Shown: positions 50,596-60,397, counted from the first letter of the stretch. The stretch is 64,000 nt of DNA from Atriophallophorus winterbourni (GCA_013407085.1 JACCGJ010001714.1:39014-103013), one strand, 5' to 3'. Translations and numbers: made by a program. The notes: generated from the sequence alone by a model not told the origin.

Positions 50596-50700
50596 TGTAG
50601 GTTCTCATTAAAGTTCTCCGGTACGAAGCCGTCGAATGGGAAACGCATTGCGGTCGAAAAATTCTCTCAGCCTGCAGTTCAAGAAATTTATAGGACTACC

Positions 50701-51468
50701 TTGAGTAACTCACTCCCAGTTGCTCTGTGTGCAACTGCCGATGAAAGGTGGAACAAAATAGCAGGGATTATGCGAGCCGCTGCAATAACAGCCTGTGAGA
50801 CTACACAACCAACCAAAAAGTCCCACCGGATTTCACAGCGCTCTATAGAAATTCTTCACCAGCGACGCCAAATACCTCATGGTCCTGGACACAACACCGA
50901 GCGTAGACGCGTGAGGAATGAACTTAAACAGAGCTTAAGACTAGACAGAGAAAGGTGGTGGCTAAATAAGGTCGAAGAAATGGAAATAGCAAATAATGCG
51001 GGTAACGTGCGAAAACTCTTCCAAATTATTGGATCGACGGGTCTTACGAACAAAGGAGTGAGTGAGACTATCGCTGAATTAGACGACACTCTTATCACTA
51101 ATAAGAATCGCTGCCTCTCACGCTTGGCCGAACATTATGAAGAACAATTCAGCTGGCCACCTATAATGGATTCATTGCATCATCTGAAGCAGTATGATCC
51201 TTGGTCTGTTTGCGTAGATCCCTTGGCCTGACAGTATCTCAGCCCACGTGCAGTCTCTGACTGTGCGGCACTTTGCCTGGATCAGGCTTGTGCTTTCACA
51301 TCGTAGATCCCTTAGAAATTAAAGCATGTATCGCATCCGTGAAAAGATTCAAAGCTGCTGGCCACGATGACATACCGCCTGTTTTGTTCAAGGAAGGTGA
51401 CCAAATCCTAATCACTACAATAGGCGACCTCCCACGAAGAAGTTTGAATAAAGACGGCCTACACGTGA
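50701..51468 (+). pseudogene. LINE H1 linker and reverse transcriptase start
   Basis: The frame 50701-51231 is the linker (AAAITACETTQPTKKSHRIS, RERWWLNKVEEMEIANNAGN, LTNKGVSETIAELDD). It is almost the same as in H2. After the SINE-like insertion it continues VKRFKAAGHDDIPPVLFKEG, the start of the polymerase, then is truncated. Confidence 0.85.
51225..51301 (-). mobile_element. 77-bp SINE-like insertion with 12-bp target duplication
   Basis: Flanked by CGTAGATCCCTT at 51213-51224 and 51302-51313. The inserted 77 bases are, on the minus strand, the core (GAAAGCACAAGCCTGATCC, AGGCAAAGTGCC, GCACAGTCAGAGACTGCACG) and GGGCTGAGATACTGTCAGGC. Its removal restores the LINE H reading VDPLEIK across the site, as in H2. 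The long duplication indicates LINE-type target-primed integration of a very short RNA. Confidence 0.9.
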
Positions 51469-51473
51469 GTTCA

Positions 51474-52160
51474 TGTCTCCAAAGGTTGTCACAGCCGGGG
51501 GTGGTAGTAGGAATGAGCCACCTACTATCTATAAAATGCTCCCACGCGGCGTGCGTCTCAAATAGCCTCTGACAACCAAGTCCAACTCCTGGCCTGCACG
51601 AGTGGCTTTCACAAGCCCGGCGGAACTGCTCTTACTGACAGGAGAAGGGGCGAAGGCGGGTGACTGGCGCCTTAAAACCAGTTTGCTCCGGGCAGATGGA
51701 GCTCGTCAGCTACTGGCAATCCATCTAGGGGAAGGAAAACCCTGACCCCAAACCCCCACTGCCTTGTGGGTCACCCGATTGCGGGAAAGGCTTCGGGAGA
51801 AAACCCCGAGGAAAAATCCGGAGAAGTCCCGTAGGTAGATAACTGGCGCACAGTGCGTTTATCTGCCAACTCCCTGCTGCCTTGTAGGTTGCACTTGGCT
51901 GTGCAAAGGCTAGAGAGGTGTACTCGAACAAACACCGAGTGGTGCTGGGGACATCACTTGTACACTACCCCCAAGAAACTTCATGATGATGTCTCAATGG
52001 GTCTGCGTACCGTCTACGGAGTTCGCAGGTGGGAACGAGACTGGATCACGATCTGCAACGATCTCGCCTCCGATCGACGTGCGTGGGTTGGTGCGATCCG
52101 AGACATCAATGAAGCCGGCTAATCCACCCGTGGAGCCAGCCGCACAAAAGTGAAAGTAAG
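51474..52160 (+). mobile_element. RTE-derived composite: leader plus C-terminal end, no polymerase
   Basis: The first 480 bases are the RTE leader seen at 44400-44890. Directly after CGAGTGGTGCTGGGGACATC a coding end follows: VSMGLRTVYGVRRWERDW and SDRRAWVGAIRDINEAG, stop. This is the start and the end of an RTE element of the LINE G family, with everything between deleted. Structurally it parallels the mini-element at 36032. Target duplication not found. Confidence 0.75.
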
Positions 52161-52372
52161 TCATGTCTCCAGCTAAGACAACGATGTCATTTCTCGATGC
52201 AAGTCTAATGAGTTTTTGTAATTTTCCATAGAACTCATCCGTGGCAGGTTCAGAGCTATACTTAGTCGGTGCACAGGCAGCGACCACAAACAGGTTGCGG
52301 GATTGATTGCGACACCGGCCTTTCTTGCACCAGCCCGCTAGTTCTACTGCGCAAAGGTGACTGTCGAATGGA
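52161..52372 (-). pseudogene. RTE endonuclease fragment
   Basis: On the minus strand: FDSHLCAVELAGWCKKG, LFVVAACAPTKYSSEPATDE and IRLASRNDIVVLAGDMT, which match the central part of an RTE endonuclease (the APTN and LAGDMN blocks). It is a different family from H (sequence is diverged from the H block RRAKSSDLVVLA). Confidence 0.7.
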
Positions 52373-52411
52373 ATCTAGTCTAACAGACGAATCGAATGGC
52401 GGAAGTTAGTG

Positions 52412-52640
52412 CTGGTATGGTATGAAAGCACAATCCTGATCCAGGCAAAAGGCCGCACAGTCAGAGACTGCACGTGGACGATATTACTGTCAGGTTGCCC
52501 AGGCATAGACAGATATGAGAAATAGAGAATGAAGATGGTAGTGAGTCTCCAGCGTGTTTCCGCATGCAGCTCACTACTAGTGGTCACTCAATTTAGCACG
52601 GTGTTAGCCGTATAGCACAGAAGTACTGCACGATATTAAT
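52412..52640 (+). repeat. SINE-like repeat, full-length unit
   Basis: Single unit with the core (GGTATGAAAGCACAATCCTG), TACTGTCAGGTTGCCCAGGC, TGCAGCTCACTACTAGTGG, CACGGTGTTAGCCGTATAGC and GTACTGCACGAT at the end. This is the clearest estimate of a full length of about 229 bases. Confidence 0.8.
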
Positions 52641-53295
52641 ATACCTAGAGCTATATCACCTACCGAAGTCATGTTAAAGCAAACACAGGGCAGTATACGA
52701 ACTCTTGAGATCAAACAGGGCAGAGTGCGATGACAAAAATCTCGAAATGAAGGTGCAATACATCATTGACACCATGAAGAACAAGTCTGGAACCAGACAA
52801 CGTACCAAGCAGGAAAAGCAGATAAGCAAGCAAGTGAAAATAGGAAAGCAGGCGATCGGAATATGCAAAGGAAACTGCGCGAAAAGAAGTTTGTTTTGTG
52901 GTTTCACTGCATGCGATTTTGAGTTTTTTTGTTTTTGATCCATAATATAATAATACCGGATAAAAAACTATGGTAAACAATAAAAAACACTGGCTTCAGT
53001 TTGCAGCCATACCTCGTAAGGTTTCCAGTCAACTATCAGCTGCATCTTTTGGACCCTACCCAGGCAAACGAATACGCCGCACTGAGCCTAGCGATATGGT
53101 GAGTTTCTTCATCCCAACGCGCCAGGTCATGGACTAGCCACCGATCGTTTCTCCCAGCTTCTACCTGGCTCTGCGAATAAGGCGCGGTATGGAAATACAA
53201 TAGATATCATGGTGCGAACCCCCGAAAAAGCATGATTGGACAAAATGTTCTCGCCATGAATTACCGTGATGAAACAATCAGGAACTCATGACCAT
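52641..53295. other. Unassigned 655 bases
   Basis: An open plus-strand frame (52705-52938, 77 codons, lysine/glutamine-rich: VQYIIDTMKNKSGTRQRTKQ) is present but not recognised. The rest shows no repeat or RNA motif. It ends at the GAT-repeat tail of LINE H2. Confidence 0.35.
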
Positions 53296-53649
53296 ATCAT
53301 CATCATCATCAAAGACAGCAATACACCGGTAGCACGTACCGAATGCTTAACTGCCATACAACCATGAAAAAGTAAAATCCTAAAAGATGGGGAAGGGTGG
53401 GACTTAAATTGCTACGGATTCTATAGAAGAGTAAGCACAAACAAACTGGGAAGAGGTGCCTACACCTCGAATGGAACATGCATTCAAACAAGTTTCGTGA
53501 ACGAGTAGAGCGACATCAGCACGGCAGCTTCCTTGCGGCTTTCACTGTCATGCATCATAACAAGCATTTCTCGTCACTCCGCTTGACAACATACAAGGTT
53601 AAGCAAACGCTCCAAGAATATGCTTAGTGCAAGACCGCCATTGAACACG

Positions 53650-55127
53650 GTTTCGGGACATATCCTGAAGCGTAACTAACCACTGCGATATATGATCGCG
53701 GGGACACCAGCCTGGAAGACGCGCTGTGCCTACTTTGGAAGGGTTTTTAACTACCTATGCCATGTGACGGTTTGGCCACCCCGAGATTTACGCCAATCAG
53801 GATGTGGCGTCGCAAAAAGAATTTGTTTCGGAAGTCGGTGGTCCGGCATCCGTAAAACGTGACCCATCCAGCGTAACCTATGCAGGTTGATCTGCTTCTC
53901 TATATCGACATTACTACCCAACAACTTATTTCGGAGAGCATCGGTGCGCATTCGATTGTAACAGCTAACTCCTAGAATGTTGCGGAGACACCGGTTGTCA
54001 AATACTTAGAGACGCTGAATGTGTTCCTTACGTAAGGTCCAGGTTTCGCACCCATATAGTAAAACAGCCCGAACTGTCGCTTTATAGACTCTACCCTTGA
54101 GTAACAGAGATAGTCCTTTCTGACGCCAGAGGTGACCTAGGTTGCGGAATGCTACGGTCGCTTTAAAAATGCGTGCCGAGACCTCGTCATCTAACGATGC
54201 AGAATTATTGATACAACTACCGAGATACGTAAAACGATCTTCAATTTCAAGAGCCTGATTGTCAAGTATTAAAGTGCTGTTCGATATGTCGATGTCCTGC
54301 AGCAGAACACTGCACTTAGAGGGTGCAAAACGCATTCCAAATGCGTGCACAATACCAGATAGCTTGTTTAGTATCGCCTGTGCATCTGTGTACGAGTCGA
54401 ATAGCAGAACTATATCATCAGCATAATCCAAGTCGAGAAGCCTGACGCCTGGCATTATGTGAACTCCGAAAGCTGGGGCACCATCGTTGCACAACTCCAT
54501 AATTGCATCAATTACAAAATTGAACAAAAACGGAGAAATCGGGCATCCTTGTCGGACGCCACTTGTGGTGTGGAATTTGGGTGAGACTTCGTTGTAAACC
54601 CTAACGCATCCGGATGTATGAGCATAAAGTGCACGTAGTATGTTGACATACTTTTGCGGAACGCCTTTGCACAGCAAGGTGTTAAACAGGACATTTCGAT
54701 CGACTGAATCAAATGCTCCTTTGAAGTCTAAAAAGATGGCTATTGTCGTCTGTCGATAAGTGTGCCGCAGTTCTAAGATCCGTCGAAGAGTAAAAATGTG
54801 ATGAACACAGCCTCTGCCAGGCCGGAAGCCAGCTTGCTGCTCTCTGATCTGTGATTCCCTATGCGATGTTAATCTTCGAAGACATATGGACGCTAATAAT
54901 CTCGTAATGATGGGAGTGAGACTTACCCCACGATGATTAGAGCATAAGCTTCGCACACCTTTTTTAAATATAGGTATGATAACCGATTCGCCCCAACTCG
55001 GAGGGACGGATTCTGATAACCACACTTCATGGAGGAGATCGCCTAGTGTGCTGATTAGGACTTGGCCACCTTCTTTAAACAAGACAGGTGGTATGTCATC
55101 GGGGCCAGCAGCTTTGAATCGTTTCAT
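53650..55127 (-). pseudogene. LINE H2 reverse transcriptase and C-terminal domain
   Basis: The frame 54006-55127 (373 codons) is open: VKRFKAAGPDDIPPVLFKEG-type start, SWGESVIIPIFKKG, REQQAGFRPGRGCVHHIFTL, AIFLDFKGAFDSVDR (motif A), SGVRQGCPISPFLFNFVID and LDLDYADDIVLLFDS (catalytic YADD). Thumb and connection: ATVRAVLLYGCETWTLRKEH. After a frame break, 53751-53951 continues HRLRWMGHVLRMPDHRLPKQ and GGQTVTWHR. All polymerase catalytic residues are intact. Confidence 0.9.
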
Positions 55128-55800
55128 GGATTCGATACATTTTTTTTAATTTCTAAATCATTAGGGGGATCTACGCTAACAGGCCAAGGATCACACTGCT
55201 TCAAATGAGGGAAAGATTCTGTTGCAGGTGACCAGCTGAATTGTTCTTCAAAATGTTCGGCCCAACGTGAGAGGCGGCGATTCTTATTAGTGATAAGAGT
55301 ACTGTCTATTTCAGCGATAGTCTCACTCACTACTTTTTTCGTAGGCCCAATTGATCGAATAATTTGGAAGATTTTTCGCACATTACCCGCGTTATTTGCT
55401 ATTTCCATTTATTCGACCTTATTTAGCCACCACCTTTCTCTGTCTAGTCTTAAGCTCCGTTTAAGTTCATTCCTCACGCGTCTACGCTCAGTGTTGTGTC
55501 CAGGACCATGAGGTATTTGGCGTCGCTGGTGAAGAATTTCTATAGAGCGCTGTGAAATCCGGTGGGACTTTTTGGTTGGTTGTGTAGTCTCACAGGCTGT
55601 TATTGCAGCGGCTCGCATAATCCCTGCTATTTTGTTCCACCTTTCATCGGCAGTTGCACACAGAGCAACTGGGAGTGAGTTACTCAAGGTAGTCCTATAA
55701 ATTTCTTGAACTGCAGGCTGAGAGAATTTTTCGACCGCAATGCGTTTCCCATTCGACGGCTTCGTACCGGAGAACTTTAATGAGAACCTACATCACACAA
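55124..55800 (-). pseudogene. LINE H2 linker
   Basis: Two frames (55409-55687 and 55124-55408) joined by a stop at the EEM/VE position: AAAITACETTQPTKKSHRIS, EMEIANNAGNVRKIFQIIRS, VVSETIAEIDSTLI. They match H1 almost residue for residue. Confidence 0.85.
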
Positions 55801-56100
55801 GAGCATGATCTGAATCTATGCAGGTATTCCAAAAGGAGCGGCAGTCCTCAATGCAACCTCTCCAGCGAGCACTTATGGCGATATGGTCGATTTGGGCCGA
55901 AGGTTGGCTTCCATCCGGCGAGCGCCATGTGGTGATTTGACATCTTTTATGGCGAAAGGAAGTGCTGCTAATGAATAATCGAGATTGTGCACAGAATTTT
56001 ATGAACCGTTCACCATTATCTGTGCGTTAACTTTCAAGACCAAACATGCCACCTAATTGTGATTCAGATGTATCTAAGCGACCCAGTCTGGCATTCATAT
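55801..56100 (-). pseudogene. LINE H2 endonuclease, second part
   Basis: Continues the domain after LINE I: DMNARLG-type aspartate/asparagine block, FRHKRCQITTWRSPDG, QIDHIAISARW and DSDHALV equivalents. One stop (TTAACT region near 56030) interrupts it. Confidence 0.8.
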
Positions 56101-56121
56101 CTCAGTTCAGTTCAGTTCAGT

Positions 56122-56464
56122 TTGCACAGGACAGTATGTGGCGAACAAGCCAATCGAGCGTCCAGAATTTCTTTCGGTGGAAAGCTGTAGAGAAGCACCC
56201 ACCACTGCCAAAACGTATATTCTTTTTGTCTGTTTGGAATCTTCGCCGATCGCGAAGCCAAGAGATTATCCGGGTTGAACTTAGGAAGCACCGCGTTATA
56301 GCCGATGCTGGAAAAAGAAAAAGCAGTTTCTCTTCACCAGCACGGTGAGAGGTTAGCTGAAGTAGCATTGTGTATAATAAAAATTAAAAAGCACAGAGAA
56401 CTCTAGCCCTCACTAAATTTACGGGATAACGCTAAAAGATGAAAAACCTAAGCTTGTAAAGCAA
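56122..56464 (-). other. LINE I 3' untranslated region
   Basis: Between the ORF2 stop and the terminal GTTCA units, without coding. The part next to the repeat (TTTGCACAGGACAG, CCAATCGAGCGTCCAGAATT) matches the fragment at 61.5 kb. Confidence 0.7.
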
Positions 56465-58396
56465 TTAAGGCGAGTATTCAGGAAACAACTTACCCCAGTT
56501 GCGGTCCAACCCCTGCTTAAAACTAGACACGGTACTGCAGGATATAAGTTCTTCTGGAAGAATGTTCCAGAAGTTAACAACCCTAAGGCTGAAAAAGTGT
56601 TTCCTGGAGTCTAGCCGACATCGTTTCTTAGCAATTTTAAGTGAGTGGCCCCGGGTGCCCAGCTCGGGACTTAAGGTAAAGAAGTCGTTCATTTGCACGC
56701 CACTCAAACCCTTCAAGATCTTAAAGGTTTCTATTAAGTCACCTCTTAAACGACGGCGCCTAAGGGAGAAAAGATCGAGAGACATTAGGCGCACAGCGTA
56801 CGGTTTCCCTCGCTGACCTTCAATCATGCGAGTTGCGAGGCGCTGTACACTTTCAAGTCGAAGGATGTCCTTTTTGTAGTGAGGACACCACGCCTGAACA
56901 CAGTATTCAAGATGCGGCCGAACTAATGCCTTGTACAGTGGCAGGAATACATCGGGTCTTCTGCTCGATAGCACTGATTTCAGCCGAAAAAGTACCTTGC
57001 GTGCACGCTGAGCCGCAGCGGCACATTGGTCCTCCCATTTGAAGTCAGCCCTAACCAGTACACCCAAATCCTTAACACACTGTGTGGCGTTAACACTGAG
57101 GGAATTCCCCGCCACCTGGACCGAAATCTTATCAACCAGTGTTGACAAGAGTTGGCTCTTATTCAGGTTCAATGGGAGATCCCACTGGTATGACCGGTTT
57201 ATGACCCGCTCAAGGTCGTGCATCAAGGTCTCTTCATCCGTTGATCCGATGAATTTCACATCATCCGCGAAAATGAAGCATGGGCACTTCAATTCAGAGG
57301 ACAAGTCATCGATGAAAATCAGGAATAGAAGAGGGCCAAGTACCGAACCTTGGGGTACACCACTGATCACGTCGGTTTGATTCGACAGCGTACATCCTAC
57401 TCTCACTCGGAATGTCCTACCTGTAAGGAAGGCCTTTATCCAAGCAAGTAGACTACCCCGTATGCCTTTGGCTGCTAGCTTAATCTCTAGAAGGCGGTGA
57501 TTTACGGAATCGAAAGCCTTACTGAAGTCTAGGTAGAGGGCTTCGACAGGCTTCCCTTCATCCATCCTTTTAGTGGCAGTATTGAGAAAGCTAAGGAGGT
57601 TAGTCAGACAGGATCTACCCTTAAGAAATCCATGCTGAGTTACACTCAACAGAGAATGCCGACAAAGATGCTGACAGATTTTATCACGCAGCAGTTTTTC
57701 CATTACTTTCGAGACGGTGCTGGTCAGGCTGACCGGTCTATAGTTACCAACAGTTGACCTGCAACCGCCTTTGTGTATTGGCACGACTATGGCTTCCCTC
57801 CACTTACTGGGAACAACTCCTAGTTGCAGGCATGAATTAAAGAGCTGGCAAAACGGTTCGGCAAGCACTGAGGCAAGATTCTTAAGCATAATTGAGTAGA
57901 TGCCGTCCGGTCCCTCAGATTTGTTGACCCGAACATGGATAAGTGCGTCAAACACCTCAGCCTCATTGAAGGACAACTCATCTAATACATGGACACCAGG
58001 TGTCAGGTTAAGCAGACCTGACGGTGCGTTCGAAGAATTATCCCGTCGTTGAACGCTACTGAAAAACCCTGAGAAGGCAGTCGCCTTAGACAGGTCGGTA
58101 TCGGCAACTTTTCCGTCCTCCAGTTTCAAATCCCCTATGTTTTCCCTAGTTTTTCCTTTTGACTGTGCGTAGCTATAAAACCTTTTCGGGTTGGATTTAG
58201 CATCCCTAGCTAGAGATAACTCAAAATGCTGTTTGAGCACACGTTGTAATTTAACACAGGCATTCCGAGCGGTTTTGTAGCGGGCCCAAGAACCAGAAGT
58301 AAGGGATAGCTTATATTGCCGCCATAGACGATCCCGTTTACGGGTAGACCTACGGACTCGAGGAGACCACCAGGGTGGCCTTCGATGCCTTCTCAC
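56465..58396 (-). CDS. LINE I reverse transcriptase and C-terminal domain
   Basis: A 643-codon unbroken frame. Its start is an internal methionine; in a working element it would continue from the endonuclease. Linker: PPWWSPRVRRSTRKRDRLWR. Fingers: VNKSEGPDGIYSIMLK, PIHKGGCRSTVGNYRPVSLT, TQHGFLKGRSCLTNLL. Palm: ALYLDFSKAFDSVNH (about residue 290), ISGVPQGSVLGPLLFLIF (about 345) and FIFADDVKFIG (about 375). C-terminal: LYKALVRPHLEYCVQAWCPH, RLATRMIEGQRGKPYA, KKRCRLDSRKHFFSLRVV. All catalytic aspartates are present. Only the upstream frameshift and the pentamer expansion prevent a complete ORF2. Confidence 0.92.
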   Translation of the reverse strand: MRRHRRPPWWSPRVRRSTRKRDRLWRQYKLSLTSGSWARYKTARNACVKLQRVLKQHFELSLARDAKSNPKRFYSYAQSKGKTRENIGDLKLEDGKVADTDLSKATAFSGFFSSVQRRDNSSNAPSGLLNLTPGVHVLDELSFNEAEVFDALIHVRVNKSEGPDGIYSIMLKNLASVLAEPFCQLFNSCLQLGVVPSKWREAIVVPIHKGGCRSTVGNYRPVSLTSTVSKVMEKLLRDKICQHLCRHSLLSVTQHGFLKGRSCLTNLLSFLNTATKRMDEGKPVEALYLDFSKAFDSVNHRLLEIKLAAKGIRGSLLAWIKAFLTGRTFRVRVGCTLSNQTDVISGVPQGSVLGPLLFLIFIDDLSSELKCPCFIFADDVKFIGSTDEETLMHDLERVINRSYQWDLPLNLNKSQLLSTLVDKISVQVAGNSLSVNATQCVKDLGVLVRADFKWEDQCAAAAQRARKVLFRLKSVLSSRRPDVFLPLYKALVRPHLEYCVQAWCPHYKKDILRLESVQRLATRMIEGQRGKPYAVRLMSLDLFSLRRRRLRGDLIETFKILKGLSGVQMNDFFTLSPELGTRGHSLKIAKKRCRLDSRKHFFSLRVVNFWNILPEELISCSTVSSFKQGLDRNWGKLFPEYSP

Positions 58397-58451
58397 ACAC
58401 TGCAGCGGAGCGTGCTTGTCTTGTAACTCGTTTAGATACTTAGAAATTCTA

Positions 58452-58479
58452 TCATTTCATTTCATTTCATTTCATTTAC
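58452..58479. repeat. (CATTT)n expansion inside LINE I ORF2
   Basis: Five ATTTC-type pentamers between endonuclease and linker. Since five is not a multiple of three, the expansion changes the frame and adds a stop (EMK-stop-NEMI). Confidence 0.9.
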
Positions 58480-59252
58480 ATTTGAATCGCTAGATAACTG
58501 AAGGGAAGATTTTGAAGACTGCAAGAGTAAACCCCAGTCTACACGCCTAAAATTGCGTCTAGGACGAGAGAAAGGTTTGCGAAAACGCAATATCGCTTCG
58601 AAGCTTATCATTACGTGATCACTTTTGCCGAGCGGCGGTAGGTACTTTAAATGACTAATGGCTTCTAGCTGGGACGACAATACCAAGTCAAGAGTGGATG
58701 GGGTACATCCATGGCGAAACCTTGTAGGATCATTGACATGCTGGTGCAGCGCATGATTATGGAGCCATTCGAGAAAGGTGTCAGATTGCTGGGTGACTGG
58801 ACCAGTGGGGACAGGCCAATCTATGTCTGGGAGGTTGAAATCACCCAAGATAAGTACACTGTGAGCTGAGTGAAACAAACCGTCGAGTGTCTCAATAAGC
58901 TGTGTAAACTCCTGTATGGATGCACGGGAGTGACGTAGACACAAGCAATTGCGAGCGATGACTTGTAGCAAGTCAGGATACTCGTAACAACTTGGACGTT
59001 TTCAATGGCTAGAGATATCCCTGTACCCATGTTGTGCAAACCATACTCCAAGAGCAGTGCAACGCCACCGCCTCTCCTATCGCCCGGCCTATCGCATCTT
59101 ATGACGAGATACTGTTCACTGATGTTTACCGGCACCTCATCAATCGCAGACAGCCAGGTCTCAGAAAGCGCAATAACCCTTGGGTGTAACTGAGCCACGC
59201 AGAGAGAAAGTTCAGCCCACTTATTCCTGATGCTGCATACATTTGCATACAA
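58462..59252 (-). pseudogene. LINE I endonuclease
   Basis: First piece: MYANVCSIRNKWAELSLC, VIALSETWLSAIDEVPV (catalytic glutamate), RRGGGVALLLEYGLH. After a frameshift near 58950: SVLILGDFNLPDIDWP, GCTPSTLDLVLSSQLEA and PPLGKSDHVMISFEA. The domain is complete apart from the single frameshift. It is followed by a pentanucleotide expansion that introduces stops. Confidence 0.85.
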
Positions 59253-59284
59253 TACTTGGGCACTGGTTATTCGTGCTTCTGAAA

Positions 59285-59963
59285 CTAGTCCTGTTTGGCC
59301 CTCGGTCGAAGCACCCGAGGGAGCTGCACGTTTTTTGGCGTGCTACTTAGAGCAGGAGCATCAGTTTCGGCAGCCTCTTGCGTTAACGTAACGGACCGTT
59401 GCCTGACAATTGAGACCGCATCCATAGAAGAGAAGCAACTACTGGAGTCATCGTCTCGGGTGCCATCGTCAATTGCGCTAAGACAATCAACGTCATCTGG
59501 GCCGGACAACAAGACTAGTGGCAAAGTGCTGTTCGGTATGCCCGTCTGTGACAGAATAGCGTTTTGCGCTGCATCCGGGTTAAGAATGACCGATGTTCTC
59601 ATTGCTAAGTTTCTCCTATTGGAATCAGAATCATTTTGCCGAATCCGGGACGGAGGGTTGTCGGGCTTCACCTGAAGTTTATCTAGCGTTGAGTTTGCGA
59701 TATACTCAGCCCTAGCCAGGAATGCATCCCGATCCGCCTGATAATTAAATTCAACCAGGATTGGTCGAGGGCAGTTACCCATCCTCCATCTTCCTACTCG
59801 GTGGATTCGCACTGTGGAAGTAGAAGGCTTCATATCCACCATTCGGAGAAGATCGTTTATACACCTACGATCAAGATCTCTGCGAGACTTAGATTCCTTA
59901 ATATATGGTTCCGCTCGATTAAAAACTAGCACATTTCTAGTTCTAGATTTCGGAGCAGAGACA
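59285..59963 (-). pseudogene. LINE I ORF1, C-terminal part
   Basis: The open frame begins in H2 (RRAKSSDIVVS) and continues in LINE I: RTRNVLVFNRAEPYIKESKS, RRDLDRRCINDLLRMVDMKP, VRIHRVGRWRMGNCPRPILV and REAFLARAE-like. These blocks are the RNA-recognition-like C-terminal part of CR1 ORF1. The zinc-finger N terminus, seen in the related ORF1 at 1-776, is missing because of 5' truncation. The stop at 59285 is about 30 bases before ORF2. Confidence 0.8.
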
Positions 59964-60014
59964 ACAATATCGGAGCTTTTTGCACGTCGCAAAAGAGCAT
60001 AAAAATCGTCGTAC

Positions 60015-60393
60015 TATGGCGTTTTTCTGTAAACATTTTTGTTTGTATCAATCAATGTACACTTTTTTGATTTGTACCCGGATTTTACGAATATAAATTT
60101 TCGTTTGCTCGGAGTTGATCTTCTCATCTCCTTTGATACCCACACTGCGTGCTTGGAGTTCTGACTGTGGATTGTGGAAAGATTGCTTGCCTGCTATAAA
60201 AGGACTGCTCCATATTTCAGCCGCACCTAATTCTTGGATTTACCGCGGTGATAATACTTTAACGTTTGGACCGGAATAGTCGATTGCCAAGCTGGGGAGA
60301 ATCGCTTTCAGTTCAATCGAAGAATTATTGTGAGTGGTTACCTTTTCACTTTTTACACATTTACTGTAATTTTACGTAGCCTGAACCACCACA
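60015..60393 (+). mobile_element. LTR-like insertion (379 bp) with GTAC target duplication
   Basis: Sits in the LINE H2 endonuclease; GTAC occurs at 60011-60014 and 60394-60397, and removing the insertion plus one GTAC restores the H2 sequence. On the plus strand it starts TATGGCG, ends ACCACCACA and includes GCTATAAAAGGACTGC, a TATA-like box. This fits a solo LTR with a changed first base pair. Alternatively, a TA duplication with CTATGG/CTGTGG ends would fit a small DNA transposon. No coding. Confidence 0.6.
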
Positions 60394-60397
60394 GTAC

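Larger units (their letters stand above)
49340..51468 (+). mobile_element. LINE H1, RTE-type
   Basis: Plus-strand copy of the family of H2: a leader ending in GGCAGTATCCCAGCCCGCAT, ORF start, endonuclease, linker and the first part of reverse transcriptase. It is interrupted by the 77-bp SINE-like insertion at 51225 and stops near 51468 where another RTE mini-element begins. The left boundary is approximate. Confidence 0.8.
56101..59963 (-). mobile_element. LINE I, CR1-type, long copy inserted in LINE H2
   Basis: Contains most of ORF1 (59285-59963), endonuclease, linker, reverse transcriptase and C-terminal domain, and a 3' end with four GTTCA-type units (plus strand, 56103-56121). On the 5' side the H2 codons VVS pass directly into ORF1. 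Compared with the H1 sequence at the site, about six bases were lost and no target duplication is present. The copy diverges from LINES A-F and represents a separate CR1 family. Confidence 0.88.

Noticed and set aside
52705..52938. Possible MIF4G-like (NOM1/SGD1) helix in the frame VQYIIDTMKN
   Set aside because: The likeness is a few residues from memory, with no second motif, so it was left unassigned.
56117..56368. Open frame on the minus strand next to LINE I 3' end
   Set aside because: It covers the 3' untranslated region of LINE I, is poorly conserved with the fragment at 61.5 kb and has no motif.
60015..60393. Mariner-type transposon with TA duplication
   Set aside because: The terminal match is only about six of eight bases and no transposase or longer inverted repeat is present. 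Recorded as LTR-like with the alternative mentioned.
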